From Microcystis viridis FACHB-1342 (lineage in GTDB: Bacteria; Cyanobacteriota; Cyanobacteriia; Cyanobacteriales; Microcystaceae): 64,000 bases of DNA. The stretch spans positions 1 through 64,000 of the forward strand of contig NZ_JACJSV010000001.1 of the NCBI RefSeq assembly GCF_014698335.1. Direction: 5' to 3'. How positions within the stretch are numbered: position 1 is the stretch's first letter; each line of letters opens with the position of its first letter. The position numbers and the translations under genes were made by a program. Shown one piece after another: positions 1 through 9,571 of this stretch. The notes under the pieces are model-generated. The model was given only the letters and a program-made list of their open reading frames with translations. It was not told where the DNA came from and made no database searches.

Positions 1-106
1 TTGTAATGGGAGACTCTTTGTTTTCCTAGACAAAAATAATTACTTTTTCAAAAAAACACTTTTCTATTTTTTTGTTGGGTATTTTATTCTCTGGAAGTCC
101 CTATCG

Positions 107-718
107 GTGCGGATTATTTTTAATCAGCAGTGGCTTGATTTTCGCTTTGGACGGGTTAAGTTTGGTTTGCGGGGGGGAGAGTTACGCTTAAAACTGGAGA
201 ATGGCCAAATGCCTTCTGAGTTGAGAAATGAAGCGTTGAAAAAGATTTTAGCAAGGGAGTTGGAGATTGAACGTCAGTTAGGAGGAGAACAGGAAAGCAA
301 GTCTCAACTAGAAGGCTCTATAACTCCTGATTTATCGAAAGCAAACTTAAAGGGAGTTAGAGAAAAGCGTCAAAAAAAGTCCCAGGGGGATAAGTTTCAG
401 CTTAAAATAGCGCAAATTAGTCACAAGGGAGCAAATAATCAGCCTGTGTGGGTGTTCGAGAATAGGACAGGTGAGCCTGTTTTGATTGGGGAATTAGCGG
501 ATTCCCTGGGTAAAATGTTAATTGCGGGTGTTCCCTGGAGCGTTGAAGCGACATTTACTCATGAAATGCGTCAGGTTGTGATTACGGGTTTAGAAAATTT
601 ATTTAAAGATGATATTTCTGGACACAAATTAAACGTATTTGAGTTAGCAGTAGCTAAGTTATTTTTAAAGCATAAAACCCAACCCTATCTAAGTCGTCAG
701 GTATTACGTTATGAGTGA
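107..718 (+). CDS. Hypothetical protein, 203 aa, paired with a DUF1822-like gene
   Basis: I do not recognise a family. The reading begins with GTG at 107 and overlaps the next gene by 8 bases (ATGAGTGATG), so the two are probably translationally coupled. The N-terminus (about residues 1-60) is basic and rich in R, K and E. A lysine-rich low-complexity linker lies around residues 75-95, and a more hydrophobic C-terminal half contains a WVFENRTGEPV segment. There is no signal peptide or membrane segment. The gene lies 106 bp from the window edge, so a preceding operon member cannot be excluded. A role alongside the DUF1822-like partner is only inferred from the overlap. Confidence 0.6.
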   Translation: MRIIFNQQWLDFRFGRVKFGLRGGELRLKLENGQMPSELRNEALKKILARELEIERQLGGEQESKSQLEGSITPDLSKANLKGVREKRQKKSQGDKFQLKIAQISHKGANNQPVWVFENRTGEPVLIGELADSLGKMLIAGVPWSVEATFTHEMRQVVITGLENLFKDDISGHKLNVFELAVAKLFLKHKTQPYLSRQVLRYE

Positions 719-1532
719 TGCAGATTTTATTCGAGAAGTTGAAGAACTGTACCTGCGTCTTGCTAATGCAGATACAGATGATCTGGTTGAGTTAGCTAAA
801 CTTGCGGGTTTAGACCCTAAAACAGATTTAGCCGACTCTGTTTGGGTTCCCTATCCCAGCTTTGGGGAATTTCGCCAAAACACCTTAGCGGCGGCGGTGC
901 TGACAGATTATCTAAAAGAGCATGGGATAGAGGTAGATGCTGCGGCGGCTGATAATGCTCAAGTGGTACTACCCAAGCTAGGTAAACTGGAAGCTGTATT
1001 GATTCCTCAAGACTCTGGTGAAGAACTGTTAGATTTAAGCCAAATTAGGGTCGAAATTGACCTAAATCCGGCAACATTGGCCTATATTTTAGTCGAGTTA
1101 GGGGAAGGAGGAGCTTGGTTAACTGGGGTTCTGTTGAGTTCGGACCTGCGTCAGGATTTCCCAGAAGGCGGTGCGGTGTCTTTGTCCATGAGGAAACCTA
1201 TATCGGCACTGTGGGAGGCTTACCGTCGGTGGGAAAACTGTCAGCAAATCATGGCGCAGTATATCGATAAACAAGGCTGGTCAGTGGAACAGCGATCGGA
1301 GGTAATCACAGTGTTAAACTGGGTATTGGACTATCGGCAGGACTATGAGCGTCCGACGCTATTAAAGGAGTTTTTAGAAGAGAAGGCCAGCGAGAATCAT
1401 GAGAATTTTAAACCCTTAGTCTCGCGTCCGGAAGGGGTAAAGGAAGCAACGCCTGAGCCGTCTTCAGAGGGTGCGGTGGACTGGCTAGAGGTGGCGATGG
1501 ATTTGCTTGATGAATTGGGAAAATGTATTTAA
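711..1532 (+). CDS. DUF1822-like cyanobacterial protein
   Basis: This 273-aa protein resembles the cyanobacterial DUF1822 family. A WVPYPSFGEF segment (about 46-55) is followed by NTLAAAVLTDYL (about 58-69), and then a LGKLEAVLIP stretch at about residue 95, in the order I remember for that family. The function of DUF1822 is unknown; such genes often sit near CHAT or caspase-type genes in cyanobacteria, and this window has both 1.5-4 kb downstream. The start overlaps the preceding gene. The acidic C-terminal tail (from about 215) looks unstructured. The family assignment is from memory of the motif pattern, not from a profile search. Confidence 0.55.
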   Translation: MSDADFIREVEELYLRLANADTDDLVELAKLAGLDPKTDLADSVWVPYPSFGEFRQNTLAAAVLTDYLKEHGIEVDAAAADNAQVVLPKLGKLEAVLIPQDSGEELLDLSQIRVEIDLNPATLAYILVELGEGGAWLTGVLLSSDLRQDFPEGGAVSLSMRKPISALWEAYRRWENCQQIMAQYIDKQGWSVEQRSEVITVLNWVLDYRQDYERPTLLKEFLEEKASENHENFKPLVSRPEGVKEATPEPSSEGAVDWLEVAMDLLDELGKCI

Positions 1533-1541
1533 AAAATAATC

Positions 1542-1754
1542 ATGAAAAGTATTAAAATAATTGTCGAAAAACACCCAGATGGCTATATTGCTTATCCTTT
1601 AGGTATTGAAGGTGTTGTCATTGGCGAAGGCGAATCATATCAAGAAGTGCTAGAAGATGCGAAATCAGCACTCCGTTTTCATATTGAAACCTTTGGAGTA
1701 GAAGTTTTAGATACTGAATATTCTGTCTTAGAAGCGTCTATTATAGTAAGGTGA
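1542..1754 (+). CDS. HicB-like antitoxin, orphan
   Basis: This 70-aa protein has the compact beta-strand pattern of the partial RNase H fold of HicB antitoxins: a first strand IKIIVEK, the PDGYIAYPLGIEGVVIGEGES turn-and-strand region, then a helix ending in ALRFHIE. HicB normally masks the HicA mRNA interferase, but no HicA-like frame is found on either side, so this is an orphan or a member of a related HicB-like family. It starts 9 bases after the preceding stop and lies 22 bases before the vapB-like gene, so it may be co-transcribed with both. There is no DNA-binding extension. Confidence 0.7.
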   Translation: MKSIKIIVEKHPDGYIAYPLGIEGVVIGEGESYQEVLEDAKSALRFHIETFGVEVLDTEYSVLEASIIVR

Positions 1755-1776
1755 TCATTAAAAAAGAGGTCAACAG

Positions 1777-2016
1777 ATGCAAAACTTACGTCAGGTTTCT
1801 TTACTAACAAGTGGACAAGAGCAAGTCTTAACTATTCCTCCTGAACTTGCCCTATCAAGCACAGAGGTTTTGTTACGCAAAGAAGGTCATCGCTTAATCA
1901 TTGAGCCGATTTCTTCCGGTTCTCTAATTTCTTTGCTGACTACTTTGCCAGACATTACAGACAATTTTCCTGATATAGATGAAGGGTTGCTTCCCCTTGA
2001 TGACATTACATTTTAG
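1777..2016 (+). CDS. vapB: VapB-type antitoxin (AbrB/SpoVT-like)
   Basis: This 79-aa protein precedes a PIN-domain toxin by 9 bases, the usual antitoxin-toxin order. The N-terminal half (about 5-48) reads as an AbrB-type swapped-hairpin beta barrel: SGQEQVLTIPPELALSS, then a strand EVLLRKEGHRLIIEPI. VapB proteins of this kind bind their own promoter through this part and neutralise the nuclease with the C-terminal tail, here the acidic stretch DITDNFPDIDEGLLPLDD. A weak AG-rich site (aaaaaagaggtc) precedes the ATG. The type is inferred from pattern and context. Confidence 0.75.
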   Translation: MQNLRQVSLLTSGQEQVLTIPPELALSSTEVLLRKEGHRLIIEPISSGSLISLLTTLPDITDNFPDIDEGLLPLDDITF

Positions 2017-2025
2017 TACCACCCA

Positions 2026-2454
2026 ATGACCTATCAATATCTGCTTGATACTAACATCCTATCACATTTGATCAGGTATCCCCAAGGTCAGGTTTTCCAG
2101 CATATTGTGGATGTCGGCGAAGAAAGCGTTTGTACGAGCATCATTGTGGCGTGTGAATTAAGATTTGGAGTGGTTAAAAGTGGTTCCTCCCGTCTGGTGC
2201 AGCAACTAGAACGCATCCTGGAGTTCTTGACAGTTTTGCCATTAGAATCAACTGTAGATAAGCACTATGCCCTAATTCGTAAACATTTGGAGCAAGCAGG
2301 AACCCCAATCGGTCCAAATGATTTACTGATTGCTGCTCATTCTCTAGCGCTTGATTTGACTCTTGTTACCGCAAATACTCGTGAATTTGAGCGTGTTCCT
2401 GGTTTAAAGTTAGAGAATTGGTTGATTGATTCTGTAATAATTTTTGGGGGATAA
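2026..2454 (+). CDS. vapC: VapC-family PIN-domain ribonuclease toxin
   Basis: This 142-aa PIN-domain protein should be an Mg-dependent endoribonuclease of the VapC/FitB type. The acidic active site is visible: D8 in LLDTNILSHL, E44 in ACELRFGV, and D99 in GPNDLLIAAH, followed by the LVTANTREF strand that carries a last conserved polar position. The length is normal and the frame is intact. It pairs with the VapB-type antitoxin 9 bases upstream and ends 4 bases from the convergent small gene on the minus strand. The RNA target cannot be told from sequence. Confidence 0.85.
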   Translation: MTYQYLLDTNILSHLIRYPQGQVFQHIVDVGEESVCTSIIVACELRFGVVKSGSSRLVQQLERILEFLTVLPLESTVDKHYALIRKHLEQAGTPIGPNDLLIAAHSLALDLTLVTANTREFERVPGLKLENWLIDSVIIFGG

Positions 2455-2458
2455 TTTG

Positions 2459-2725
2459 TCATAAATGATCTTGCTGATGATGGTTTTGTATATATTCTGC
2501 CACTACTTTTTTGCGGTTTTCTCGCAATGACAAATCAGGTGGAGCATTTTCTAAAAGATGCTGAGGATGACCTCCCCGGCGTTGTAATAAAGTTTTACGC
2601 GGTTTTAAGCTTTGCCAATGTTCGTAAATGAGTTTTTTCAGAAGTTCTTCTGAGCTAATATTCTCTTCGGAAATGATGTCTGCTAGATAGCTCTCGGTTT
2701 CTCGATCTAGATTAATCGATAACAT
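2459..2725 (-). CDS. Small antitoxin-like protein, 88 aa
   Basis: This short protein begins MLSINLDRETESYLADI and then has a SSEELLKKLIYEHW helix. That gives a strand-helix-helix layout like ribbon-helix-helix antitoxins. It continues with a GGHPQHLLENAPPDLS segment that I recall from small cyanobacterial proteins next to PIN-domain toxins. It lies convergent to vapC, ending 4 bases from it, and has no toxin of its own upstream. It may be a second antitoxin or the leftover of a decayed toxin-antitoxin pair. DNA binding is inferred only from the predicted fold. Confidence 0.55.
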   Translation of the reverse strand: MLSINLDRETESYLADIISEENISSEELLKKLIYEHWQSLKPRKTLLQRRGGHPQHLLENAPPDLSLRENRKKVVAEYIQNHHQQDHL

Positions 2726-2830
2726 TGTTACTTCATGGGATAAATCAATATCTTTGATTATAGCTTAAAATCCATGATCGCACTCACCCCCCATCCCCAA
2801 TTGAGTTTGCTAGAGAAAAATTCGGGGTAC

Positions 2831-2900
2831 GGGCGAAGCATTCGGATAGGAAATCTAGGGTTTCAGTAATAGGTTATTGTCCGAATGCTTCGCCCCTACT
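2831..2900. repeat. Palindromic 70-bp dispersed repeat, copy 1
   Basis: GGGCGAAGCATTC at the left end is mirrored by AATGCTTCGCCC at the right, giving a stem with a loop of about 45 bases. A near-identical copy in the same orientation lies at 10318-10386. It sits downstream of the minus-strand caspase gene and could also act as its transcription terminator. Confidence 0.75.
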
Positions 2901-2965
2901 AAATCATCTAACAATCCGTCGTAACGCACCACATCTATCATTAATTTAACTTTAATATCTAATCT

Positions 2966-5062
2966 TTAATCCCTAATCACCGTCACTTTTTTTTGTGTTG
3001 TTATCCATTTTTGACTAGGATAATTAGCCGGTTTTAAATTACGAATAGAGCTACCATTTTCATTAATAGTAGTTAGTAATACTTCCAAGGGGTTTTTAGC
3101 TTCTTCTAAATTTCTCAATTGCTTAGAAAAATGTGGCTGATCTAAACAAGGTAATTCTAACCAACGAAAATTAGTCGGATCAATAGTCGCAAAAGCTTTA
3201 ATAATATCTACACCTTGCTTAAATCCTTCAGGAAGACTGGTTTGAAGTGTAATAATATCTTCTTGTCCTGGTTCAAATTCTTCAAATGAGCTAACTTCAT
3301 CAGATGGATATATTTGAGAAATACTCCAATCTGGCTGTAAGACTAATAGAGTAACATTGAGACGTTTCGATGAATTATTTTTAATCCTCACAATAAACTG
3401 TTCATTAACCTTTATGTTTAACATATCACAAGGATTATGTAAGTCAGGACGGATTCCTGGTTGAAAATCGGGAGGAATTTCAAATAAATCGACTTGTAAA
3501 GCTTTTTTTAAAGGATTGAGTGAATCATAATTATTCAGTTCGTAAATTCCTTGATATTTTGCTAAGTGAATGAGACGATTAATGAGGGTAGTCGTAGCAT
3601 TATGATCATTAAACTTTAGAACAGGTCTTAGATTAATTTTTTCTGTTCCTGAGTCCCAGATTTCATATTCTCCTGATTGATTGATAACTATTTGATAATG
3701 AGCATTTTCATTCTGTAAAACTAAATCTAACCAATTGGTTTCAGCTATTTTTTGATTAATCGTTTCTAAAAATGGTTTGAAATTGATACTTGAAAAATGG
3801 TAAGATTCTAAAAAAAGTAAGCGAACTTTTCGGACTAGGCTAATAGAGTTAGGATTGAGAAGAACCGCTTGATCTCCCTGAGTGATTTGTCTTAGCTGTT
3901 GTGGTTGCTCAGATAGAGGCTTAATTATAGCCCAAGAGGATGTTGCTCCCAAACTGGTAATATCAGCGATCGCTAATCGTTTTTCAATGCTAGTAAAATC
4001 TGTTCCTGACGGATAAACAGCTAACTGAGAACCCTGAACTAACCCATGTACTTGTCCTCCATTAATTTTAATTTGTTGTTGTTCCTCCTTCACCTCCATT
4101 ATGGTAACAGCTTGATGTATAGGTCGTTTTTCATATCCAAATACTAAGCGGGTTCCCTCGCCAAGTAACATCGGTGTTTGTTTGGAAAACTGGCTGTTAA
4201 TTTTTGCTAAAAGATAGTCATAAAGAACTTTGTAGGTTAACTCTGGATTGGGATGATCTAAAAACTTTAATAACCAATAAGTCAAGACTCCATTACGTTT
4301 ATTTTCCTCAAAGGCATACTCATAAGCAGACTCAGAGGGACGACAAGCTGCAAGTAAAACATATCCCTTTGCATCAGGTAACATTCCACCATTGGCGGCA
4401 AGGTTTCGGGTAGGTGTTGGGCTGAGTTTTTGCCAAGCGGTGATTAATTCTTCTCTAGACGCAACTAAACTCTCACTGGATCGAATGGTCGTATCAATTG
4501 CGTTAATTCCTCGAATTTCTGTTTGATTTCCTCTAGTAGCCCCTCCTGAATGACAGCAATCTAGGACAAGTGTAACAATAAGTTGGCGATTGACTAAATT
4601 TTCCAGTAGAAAAGCTAGTTCAATATCCCGAATGTATCGGGTGTTAGGATTGCCAATATTAGTAGGCACTAGAGCTTCATCAATACCATCTTTTCCTTTA
4701 ACCTCTGGATAGAGGGTAGTGGCGCGTCCTCCATGTCCTGAGTAGTGAATATAGACGCTGTCCCCCTGTTGTGCTATGTTAGCAAGCTGCTGAAATTTGG
4801 CTACTATATTTTCATAAGTGGGTAACTGTTCTGGTGGTTCAATAGGGTTATTAAATGTGTCCTGAGAAGCAGTAAGCTTGAGTATATTGTCAGACGGTAA
4901 TTTAAGCTTGTGTTGAAGAAACGCTTCTACCTGATTAATATCTCGGACACATCCTTTTAAGTTCTGATATAAGCTTCCATCTGGGAGTTGATTGGGCAGA
5001 TAGTGGTCAATTCCGATAAGTAGCCCATATAATTGTGGAGATTTTTGTCTTGAATCTGTCAT
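2966..5062 (-). CDS. Caspase-family (metacaspase/orthocaspase) peptidase
   Basis: This 698-aa protein has an N-terminal caspase p20-like domain (about 10-310). The strand YGLLIGIDHY is followed by the catalytic His in HYSGHGGR (H110) and the catalytic Cys in LVLDCCHSGG (C170, with D168 before it), and there is a downstream YVLLAACRPSESA strand. Bacterial metacaspases cleave after basic residues and act in stress responses or regulated death; Microcystis strains carry several. The remaining ~390 residues form a C-terminal region with beta-rich segments and a PDWSISQIYPS stretch, in the style of the DUF4384-like tails seen on such proteins. There is no signal peptide. It is divergent from the CHAT gene across a 534-bp gap, so joint regulation is possible. 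Confidence 0.9.
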   Translation of the reverse strand: MTDSRQKSPQLYGLLIGIDHYLPNQLPDGSLYQNLKGCVRDINQVEAFLQHKLKLPSDNILKLTASQDTFNNPIEPPEQLPTYENIVAKFQQLANIAQQGDSVYIHYSGHGGRATTLYPEVKGKDGIDEALVPTNIGNPNTRYIRDIELAFLLENLVNRQLIVTLVLDCCHSGGATRGNQTEIRGINAIDTTIRSSESLVASREELITAWQKLSPTPTRNLAANGGMLPDAKGYVLLAACRPSESAYEYAFEENKRNGVLTYWLLKFLDHPNPELTYKVLYDYLLAKINSQFSKQTPMLLGEGTRLVFGYEKRPIHQAVTIMEVKEEQQQIKINGGQVHGLVQGSQLAVYPSGTDFTSIEKRLAIADITSLGATSSWAIIKPLSEQPQQLRQITQGDQAVLLNPNSISLVRKVRLLFLESYHFSSINFKPFLETINQKIAETNWLDLVLQNENAHYQIVINQSGEYEIWDSGTEKINLRPVLKFNDHNATTTLINRLIHLAKYQGIYELNNYDSLNPLKKALQVDLFEIPPDFQPGIRPDLHNPCDMLNIKVNEQFIVRIKNNSSKRLNVTLLVLQPDWSISQIYPSDEVSSFEEFEPGQEDIITLQTSLPEGFKQGVDIIKAFATIDPTNFRWLELPCLDQPHFSKQLRNLEEAKNPLEVLLTTINENGSSIRNLKPANYPSQKWITTQKKVTVIRD

Positions 5063-5596
5063 AGTAAGGTTTGCAAGGCTCTCTTGGTCTTTGGCAATTA
5101 TAAAATCAAATCTTGACAGAGGGACAGGCTGTTTAAGATATTTACGTCACAGGCTTTTTGGAGCATGGAGCATTCGATCAAAAAAGTTCGATAAGGGTCA
5201 GGTCCTACAAAAATCAAAAATCAGTCAAGCCCATGCTGTGTCATAATTTGGTTGAATTATAGCAAAATTATCCTTCTCTGGAAATTCGCATGATCGAAAC
5301 GCTGAAAGTTTTAATTTTCGTGCTTATTGAGAAGGAAACTGTGAATTTGGCAAGTTCTGAGATTTTATAAGCCCCTCTGTGACTGTTTGAGGCATCTGAA
5401 TCCTTACAGGTCGAGGTAGCTCCTTGACAATTTTGGAGAAGTTGAATATAATAGCATCCACATAATGGCTCTCTTGGGTTTTGTCTGTAAAATGTATCAT
5501 TATAATACATTTTGATAGGAAGCCAGATTTTTCAGGTGGCTAAAAAGCCTTTTTTAATTCAACACTACTGACGGATTAAATCCGTTACATAAAAAA
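5063..5596. other. Divergent intergenic region, caspase/CHAT
   Basis: This 534-bp gap separates two divergent genes and must contain both promoters. At 5467-5511 the plus strand has GGCTCTCTTGGGTTT and then a KMY-ending reading similar to the C-terminus of the zinc-ribbon protein at 50897-51067, so part of the gap looks like a decayed copy of that gene. A short GGCT/AGCC hairpin followed by six T residues lies at about 5537-5556. The minus-strand open frame at 5268-5510 does not look like a gene. Confidence 0.4.
5571..5585. promoter_or_regulatory. Perfect 15-bp palindrome before the CHAT gene
   Basis: ACGGATT-A-AATCCGT ends 11 bases before the ATG at 5597. It is well placed for an operator or a ribosome-site-masking hairpin. 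The same sequence could simply belong to a dispersed palindrome, so a regulatory role is an inference. Confidence 0.3.
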
Positions 5597-8500
5597 ATGA
5601 TTCCTAAGTTTTGGTTAAATATAGGTGGAATTATTGGGATAGCTGTATGTGGGCTGATCTCGATTTTTGCTGAAAGTTTTTCAATATCTCATGCCATTTT
5701 GTTGGTAGCTGGGATTTTAGTTTTTATTGTTCATTCTGTTGAACTCATCCCAAGATTTAGAGAGGTTGTTCTAACAAAAAAAATAAATAGCTTACTTAAT
5801 TTATCATCAATTTTTAATTTAGGGTTGATTCCCTTTTCTCTTCTCTTATGTTACTATCAAATCATAGGCTGGTTATCTCGAAATTGGTATGATATTTATA
5901 CTGGATTCCATGGGAATTATTCTATTCTGATAATGATGAGTGTCCCATTTGTTGTTTTACAGGTGCTTGTTTACTTATATATAGGTATGTTTGAAGCCAA
6001 AGGGGAGTTTCATTGGTCAAGAGGTGAATATCTGCAAGCCCTTAAAGTGACCAACAGTAACATTGAGCGGTGTAAGTGGGTTTATGGCCAAAAGCATTAT
6101 AATACATCGACATTTATTTTTAACTTAGCTACTGTTTATCAAGAAATTGGAGAACAAGATAGTATAGATGTAAGGAGATTAGAAGAAGCCTTGAATAATT
6201 ATACTAAAAGTAGTTTAGGTTATCGTAAAGATATATTAAAATTCTTATTATATATAGAAAAAAGATTGGATTTAGCTAATTTTTATATTTTGAGAAATAA
6301 TGAATTGTATGGAAAACAGTATTTAGAAGAAACACTTCATGTGGTTCAGAAAGCATCTAACAATAAATGGTTGTCTCTCTTTGTTAAATTCGCTGTTATT
6401 TCGAGCTTAATTGGTCATTATATAACCCTTAATAATATAGATGATTGTCTAAGATTGATCTTCAACAAAGAAACAATAAAAGTTGAAAATGAGATTGAAG
6501 AAACTTTAACGCACTCCAAAAATAATTTATTAAAAAATATTTTATGCAATCCTTTTATAATGAGTTTTAAGGAAATAATTATAGCTTTAACATTAATTCT
6601 TCCATGTATTTACCCTTATCTAGATGAGAATGAAACTATTAGCGAACTATATATGTTGATCGTTCTTATACCAACTTTCCTACTTGTTCATATTCTTAAT
6701 TGTTACTGGGATATAGCATATTTTGAATATCGTTTGAAAGTTCAGTTATTTTCACAATTTTTGAGTTGGATACAATTCAAAAATAACTTGGCTTCTATCG
6801 GAGAAAATGCTTCATTAATTGAGAAACAATATCAAAAAATTTCTAGATTTATACAAAAAATATCTAAAACTAAATTATTGTTTTCAGAGGCAATTAAAAT
6901 CGTTATTCTTGCTGAATTGTATGTAATGATAGCTGAGTTAAAATTGAATCAAATTTCACATATTAATTTGTCTTTTCATGTTGCAGATGGAATGATTTAT
7001 CCATCAAAAAAAATAGCCGAATTTTATCAAGAAGCCATAGAAAACTATGATAAAGCTCTCAGTTTTTATGAAAAAATTAATCACTCAAATATTGCCGAAT
7101 TAAACATCAATTTATTTGGTGAGCCGAGCAAGCTTTCTGACAGCAAAATGATTTTCAAAAAACAACAATCTATGTCAGAAAGATATCGTACAGGATACGC
7201 CGAATGTCTTATAAACAAAGCTCTAGCTTATGCAGAGTTACAGGGTCTTAATGAGGAGGCAGAATCAATAATTACTACAAACTTTTCTAAAGCAAAGGAT
7301 GTGTTAGAAATATCAACTAAAACTACCTCTATAGATAGTTATAGTTTTCAGTCTCGATTATCTCTATATGCTCAAGCCTTAAATAAATTAGGTTGGCTCT
7401 ACTATGGTTTAAAAAGGTATGAAGATGCAGAAATTAAATATCAAGCAGCAGAGGAAATCTGTAACAATTTAGTTTCAATATTCTCTTTCGATTCGTTTTT
7501 ATCGCCTAAATATTTGCTTGCTTTAAATCAAACATGGCTAGAAATAACGAAAGGCAATGCAGATGTAGCTCTTAACAAGCTTAAAGAGAGTCAAAAAAAG
7601 TTTGAGCAACTTGCTTGGCTAATGATTTCTATAAGTAATGAGAGAGTAAGGCTAGATTGTTGGATTCCGGTTCTTAAAGGTTGTGTATATCTTAGATTTA
7701 GTATTATCAATCGTTTTTTGCTTGGAGATATCTCAGAGATTAAGACACTCTTTGAAATTATTTTACAGGCTAAAGGAATCAGTGCAGAAATTCTAGCAGC
7801 TCAGAAAGATAAACTTTTAGAAAAGAAATATTCAAGATTGCAACCCCAACTTGAGCAACTTAGATTACTCCGCAAACAAATTGCTCATAAAGAAATTAAT
7901 GGTCTTGCACCATTAGAAACTATAGCTGATTTTGAGAAGACTTTAGAGCTATCTTATCAAGAAAAAGAAAAATTAGAACAACAGTTAGCTGTTGAGATTC
8001 CAGAGTTAAATTTAAAATTAAAACTCAAAAATGTAACTTTAACAACAATTAGCAAAGCTCTTCCCAAAAATTATGCTTTGGTTGAATTTACCGTGTTATA
8101 TGATTCAATAGAAGCGAAGGAAGTCAGAGAAGAATATTCTGATAATCCTCAAATGCTTTTAGAATATCAACCCTACTTTCGTTATGTAGCGTTTGTTTTA
8201 TCATCGGAAAATCCTGAGAATGTTCAGATGATTGAAATAGGAGGAAGAGATCGAATTAACAAGATGATTGCCAACTTTAGGTCTTCAATTATAGGAGAAT
8301 ATGAAGAACGTAACTTAGAGGTTATTTCTTCTCAAAAAAACGATAAGAAAAAGCAAAATAGCAGAGAAAGTGGAATTGCTTTGCGTAAAGCTGTCTTTGA
8401 TCCTTTAGTAAAAAATCTTGGAGATTGTCAACATATATTTATCTCACCTGATGGAGACCTAACGCGCTTACCTTTTGAAATTTTACCAACAGATAATGGT

Positions 8501-9373
8501 CAACGATTAATTGACAATTATTCTATTAGTTATCTAAGTTCGAGTAAAGATATTCTGCGTTTTGGCTTTAAAACTGATAGACAAGCCACAGATGCAATCG
8601 TCATAGCTGATCCAGACTTTGATTATGGTTTAGGTCAACATTCATTGGCAATAGATAAAGAACTAAATTCTTCTGGAAGACAATCTCGTGATTTGGATTT
8701 AGAGAAGCTAGAATTTAAAAGACTAGATGGAACTCGTCAAGAAGGAATTGAAATTGCTTCTTTGCTAGGTGTAGAGCCTTGGTTAGCAGAAAAAGCAGTC
8801 AAAGAAAAACTAGAATCTATTACCTCTCCCCTAATTTTACATATTGCAACTCATGGTTTTTTTGTAGAAGATAAACCAGAAATATTTCATCAAGAACAAT
8901 TATTGAGTGCAGGTAAATCGCCAATTACTCAACAAGAAAATCCTTTATTACGTTCAGGTTTAGCCTTTGCAGGAGCTAATTGGAAACAGAAACAGTTTCG
9001 TCCTCCTTCAGAAGTTGGCAATGGAATTCTAACGGCTGAGGAAGTTTCTAACCTAGACCTTTCAGAAACAGAATTAGTGGTTCTTTCAGCTTGTGAAACA
9101 GGGTTAGGAGATGTTAAGACAGGAGAAGGAGTTTTTGGGTTGAGACGAGCCTTTGTCTTAGCAGGAGCAAAAACACTGGTCATGAGTCTCTGGAAAGTTC
9201 CCGATCAACAGACACAAGAATTAATGACAGAATTTTATCGTCGTCTGTTGTGGGGTGAAAGACGTGGAGAAGCTTTACGCAATGCTCAGTTAGAAATGAG
9301 AAAAAAATATCCAGATCCTTATTATTGGGGTGCTTTTATCTGTCAAGGCGAAATCAGTTCTATTTTGCGTTAA
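5597..9373 (+). CDS. Membrane-anchored TPR/CHAT-domain protease-like protein
   Basis: This 1258-aa protein ends in a CHAT (caspase-HetF) domain, about 940-1258. The catalytic His lies in HIATHGFF (about H1086) and the catalytic Cys in VLSACETGLG (about C1166), followed by GVFGLRRAFVLAGA and the closing YYWGAFICQG. The N-terminus has four hydrophobic segments within the first ~135 residues. Another hydrophobic pair lies near 330-370, and the region between is helical with TPR-like stretches (around 155-210 and 470-690). CHAT proteases are activated by their sensor parts and cleave partner proteins; here the sensor would be at the membrane. The upstream neighbour is the divergent caspase. Base composition is AT-rich compared with the fragment that follows. 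Confidence 0.88.
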   Translation: MIPKFWLNIGGIIGIAVCGLISIFAESFSISHAILLVAGILVFIVHSVELIPRFREVVLTKKINSLLNLSSIFNLGLIPFSLLLCYYQIIGWLSRNWYDIYTGFHGNYSILIMMSVPFVVLQVLVYLYIGMFEAKGEFHWSRGEYLQALKVTNSNIERCKWVYGQKHYNTSTFIFNLATVYQEIGEQDSIDVRRLEEALNNYTKSSLGYRKDILKFLLYIEKRLDLANFYILRNNELYGKQYLEETLHVVQKASNNKWLSLFVKFAVISSLIGHYITLNNIDDCLRLIFNKETIKVENEIEETLTHSKNNLLKNILCNPFIMSFKEIIIALTLILPCIYPYLDENETISELYMLIVLIPTFLLVHILNCYWDIAYFEYRLKVQLFSQFLSWIQFKNNLASIGENASLIEKQYQKISRFIQKISKTKLLFSEAIKIVILAELYVMIAELKLNQISHINLSFHVADGMIYPSKKIAEFYQEAIENYDKALSFYEKINHSNIAELNINLFGEPSKLSDSKMIFKKQQSMSERYRTGYAECLINKALAYAELQGLNEEAESIITTNFSKAKDVLEISTKTTSIDSYSFQSRLSLYAQALNKLGWLYYGLKRYEDAEIKYQAAEEICNNLVSIFSFDSFLSPKYLLALNQTWLEITKGNADVALNKLKESQKKFEQLAWLMISISNERVRLDCWIPVLKGCVYLRFSIINRFLLGDISEIKTLFEIILQAKGISAEILAAQKDKLLEKKYSRLQPQLEQLRLLRKQIAHKEINGLAPLETIADFEKTLELSYQEKEKLEQQLAVEIPELNLKLKLKNVTLTTISKALPKNYALVEFTVLYDSIEAKEVREEYSDNPQMLLEYQPYFRYVAFVLSSENPENVQMIEIGGRDRINKMIANFRSSIIGEYEERNLEVISSQKNDKKKQNSRESGIALRKAVFDPLVKNLGDCQHIFISPDGDLTRLPFEILPTDNGQRLIDNYSISYLSSSKDILRFGFKTDRQATDAIVIADPDFDYGLGQHSLAIDKELNSSGRQSRDLDLEKLEFKRLDGTRQEGIEIASLLGVEPWLAEKAVKEKLESITSPLILHIATHGFFVEDKPEIFHQEQLLSAGKSPITQQENPLLRSGLAFAGANWKQKQFRPPSEVGNGILTAEEVSNLDLSETELVVLSACETGLGDVKTGEGVFGLRRAFVLAGAKTLVMSLWKVPDQQTQELMTEFYRRLLWGERRGEALRNAQLEMRKKYPDPYYWGAFICQGEISSILR

Positions 9374-9466
9374 ATGTCTATACCTAAACTTTTCTCATAT
9401 AAATATACTGGTGAATTCACACAGCTAAAATAGTGTAATAGATAAGCTCAACTAAGGAGATCAATC

Positions 9467-9571
9467 ATGGGAAGAGGTAGGCGAGATAAAGTTCATCTGA
9501 CAGTCGAACAAAGACAAAACTTTGAACAAATCAGTCGCAGAGGATTTGCCCTATACTCCCCTAGAGTGTGA
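9467..9571 (+). pseudogene. 5' stub of a transposase gene
   Basis: A good ribosome site (aaggag) precedes ATG at 9467. The frame opens MGRGRRDKVHLTVEQRQ and continues to about GFA before hitting sequence that belongs to the CHAT fragment in another frame, ending at TGA 9569-9571. The HLTVEQRQNFEQI pattern is that of the N-terminus of IS630-type transposases. No further transposase sequence or right end is present, so this is what remains after a deletion joining an insertion sequence to the CHAT gene. Confidence 0.55.

Noticed and set aside
5268-5510. 80-aa open frame on the minus strand in the caspase-CHAT gap
   Set aside because: No domain pattern, and the opposite strand carries a fragment related to the zinc-ribbon gene at 50897-51067.
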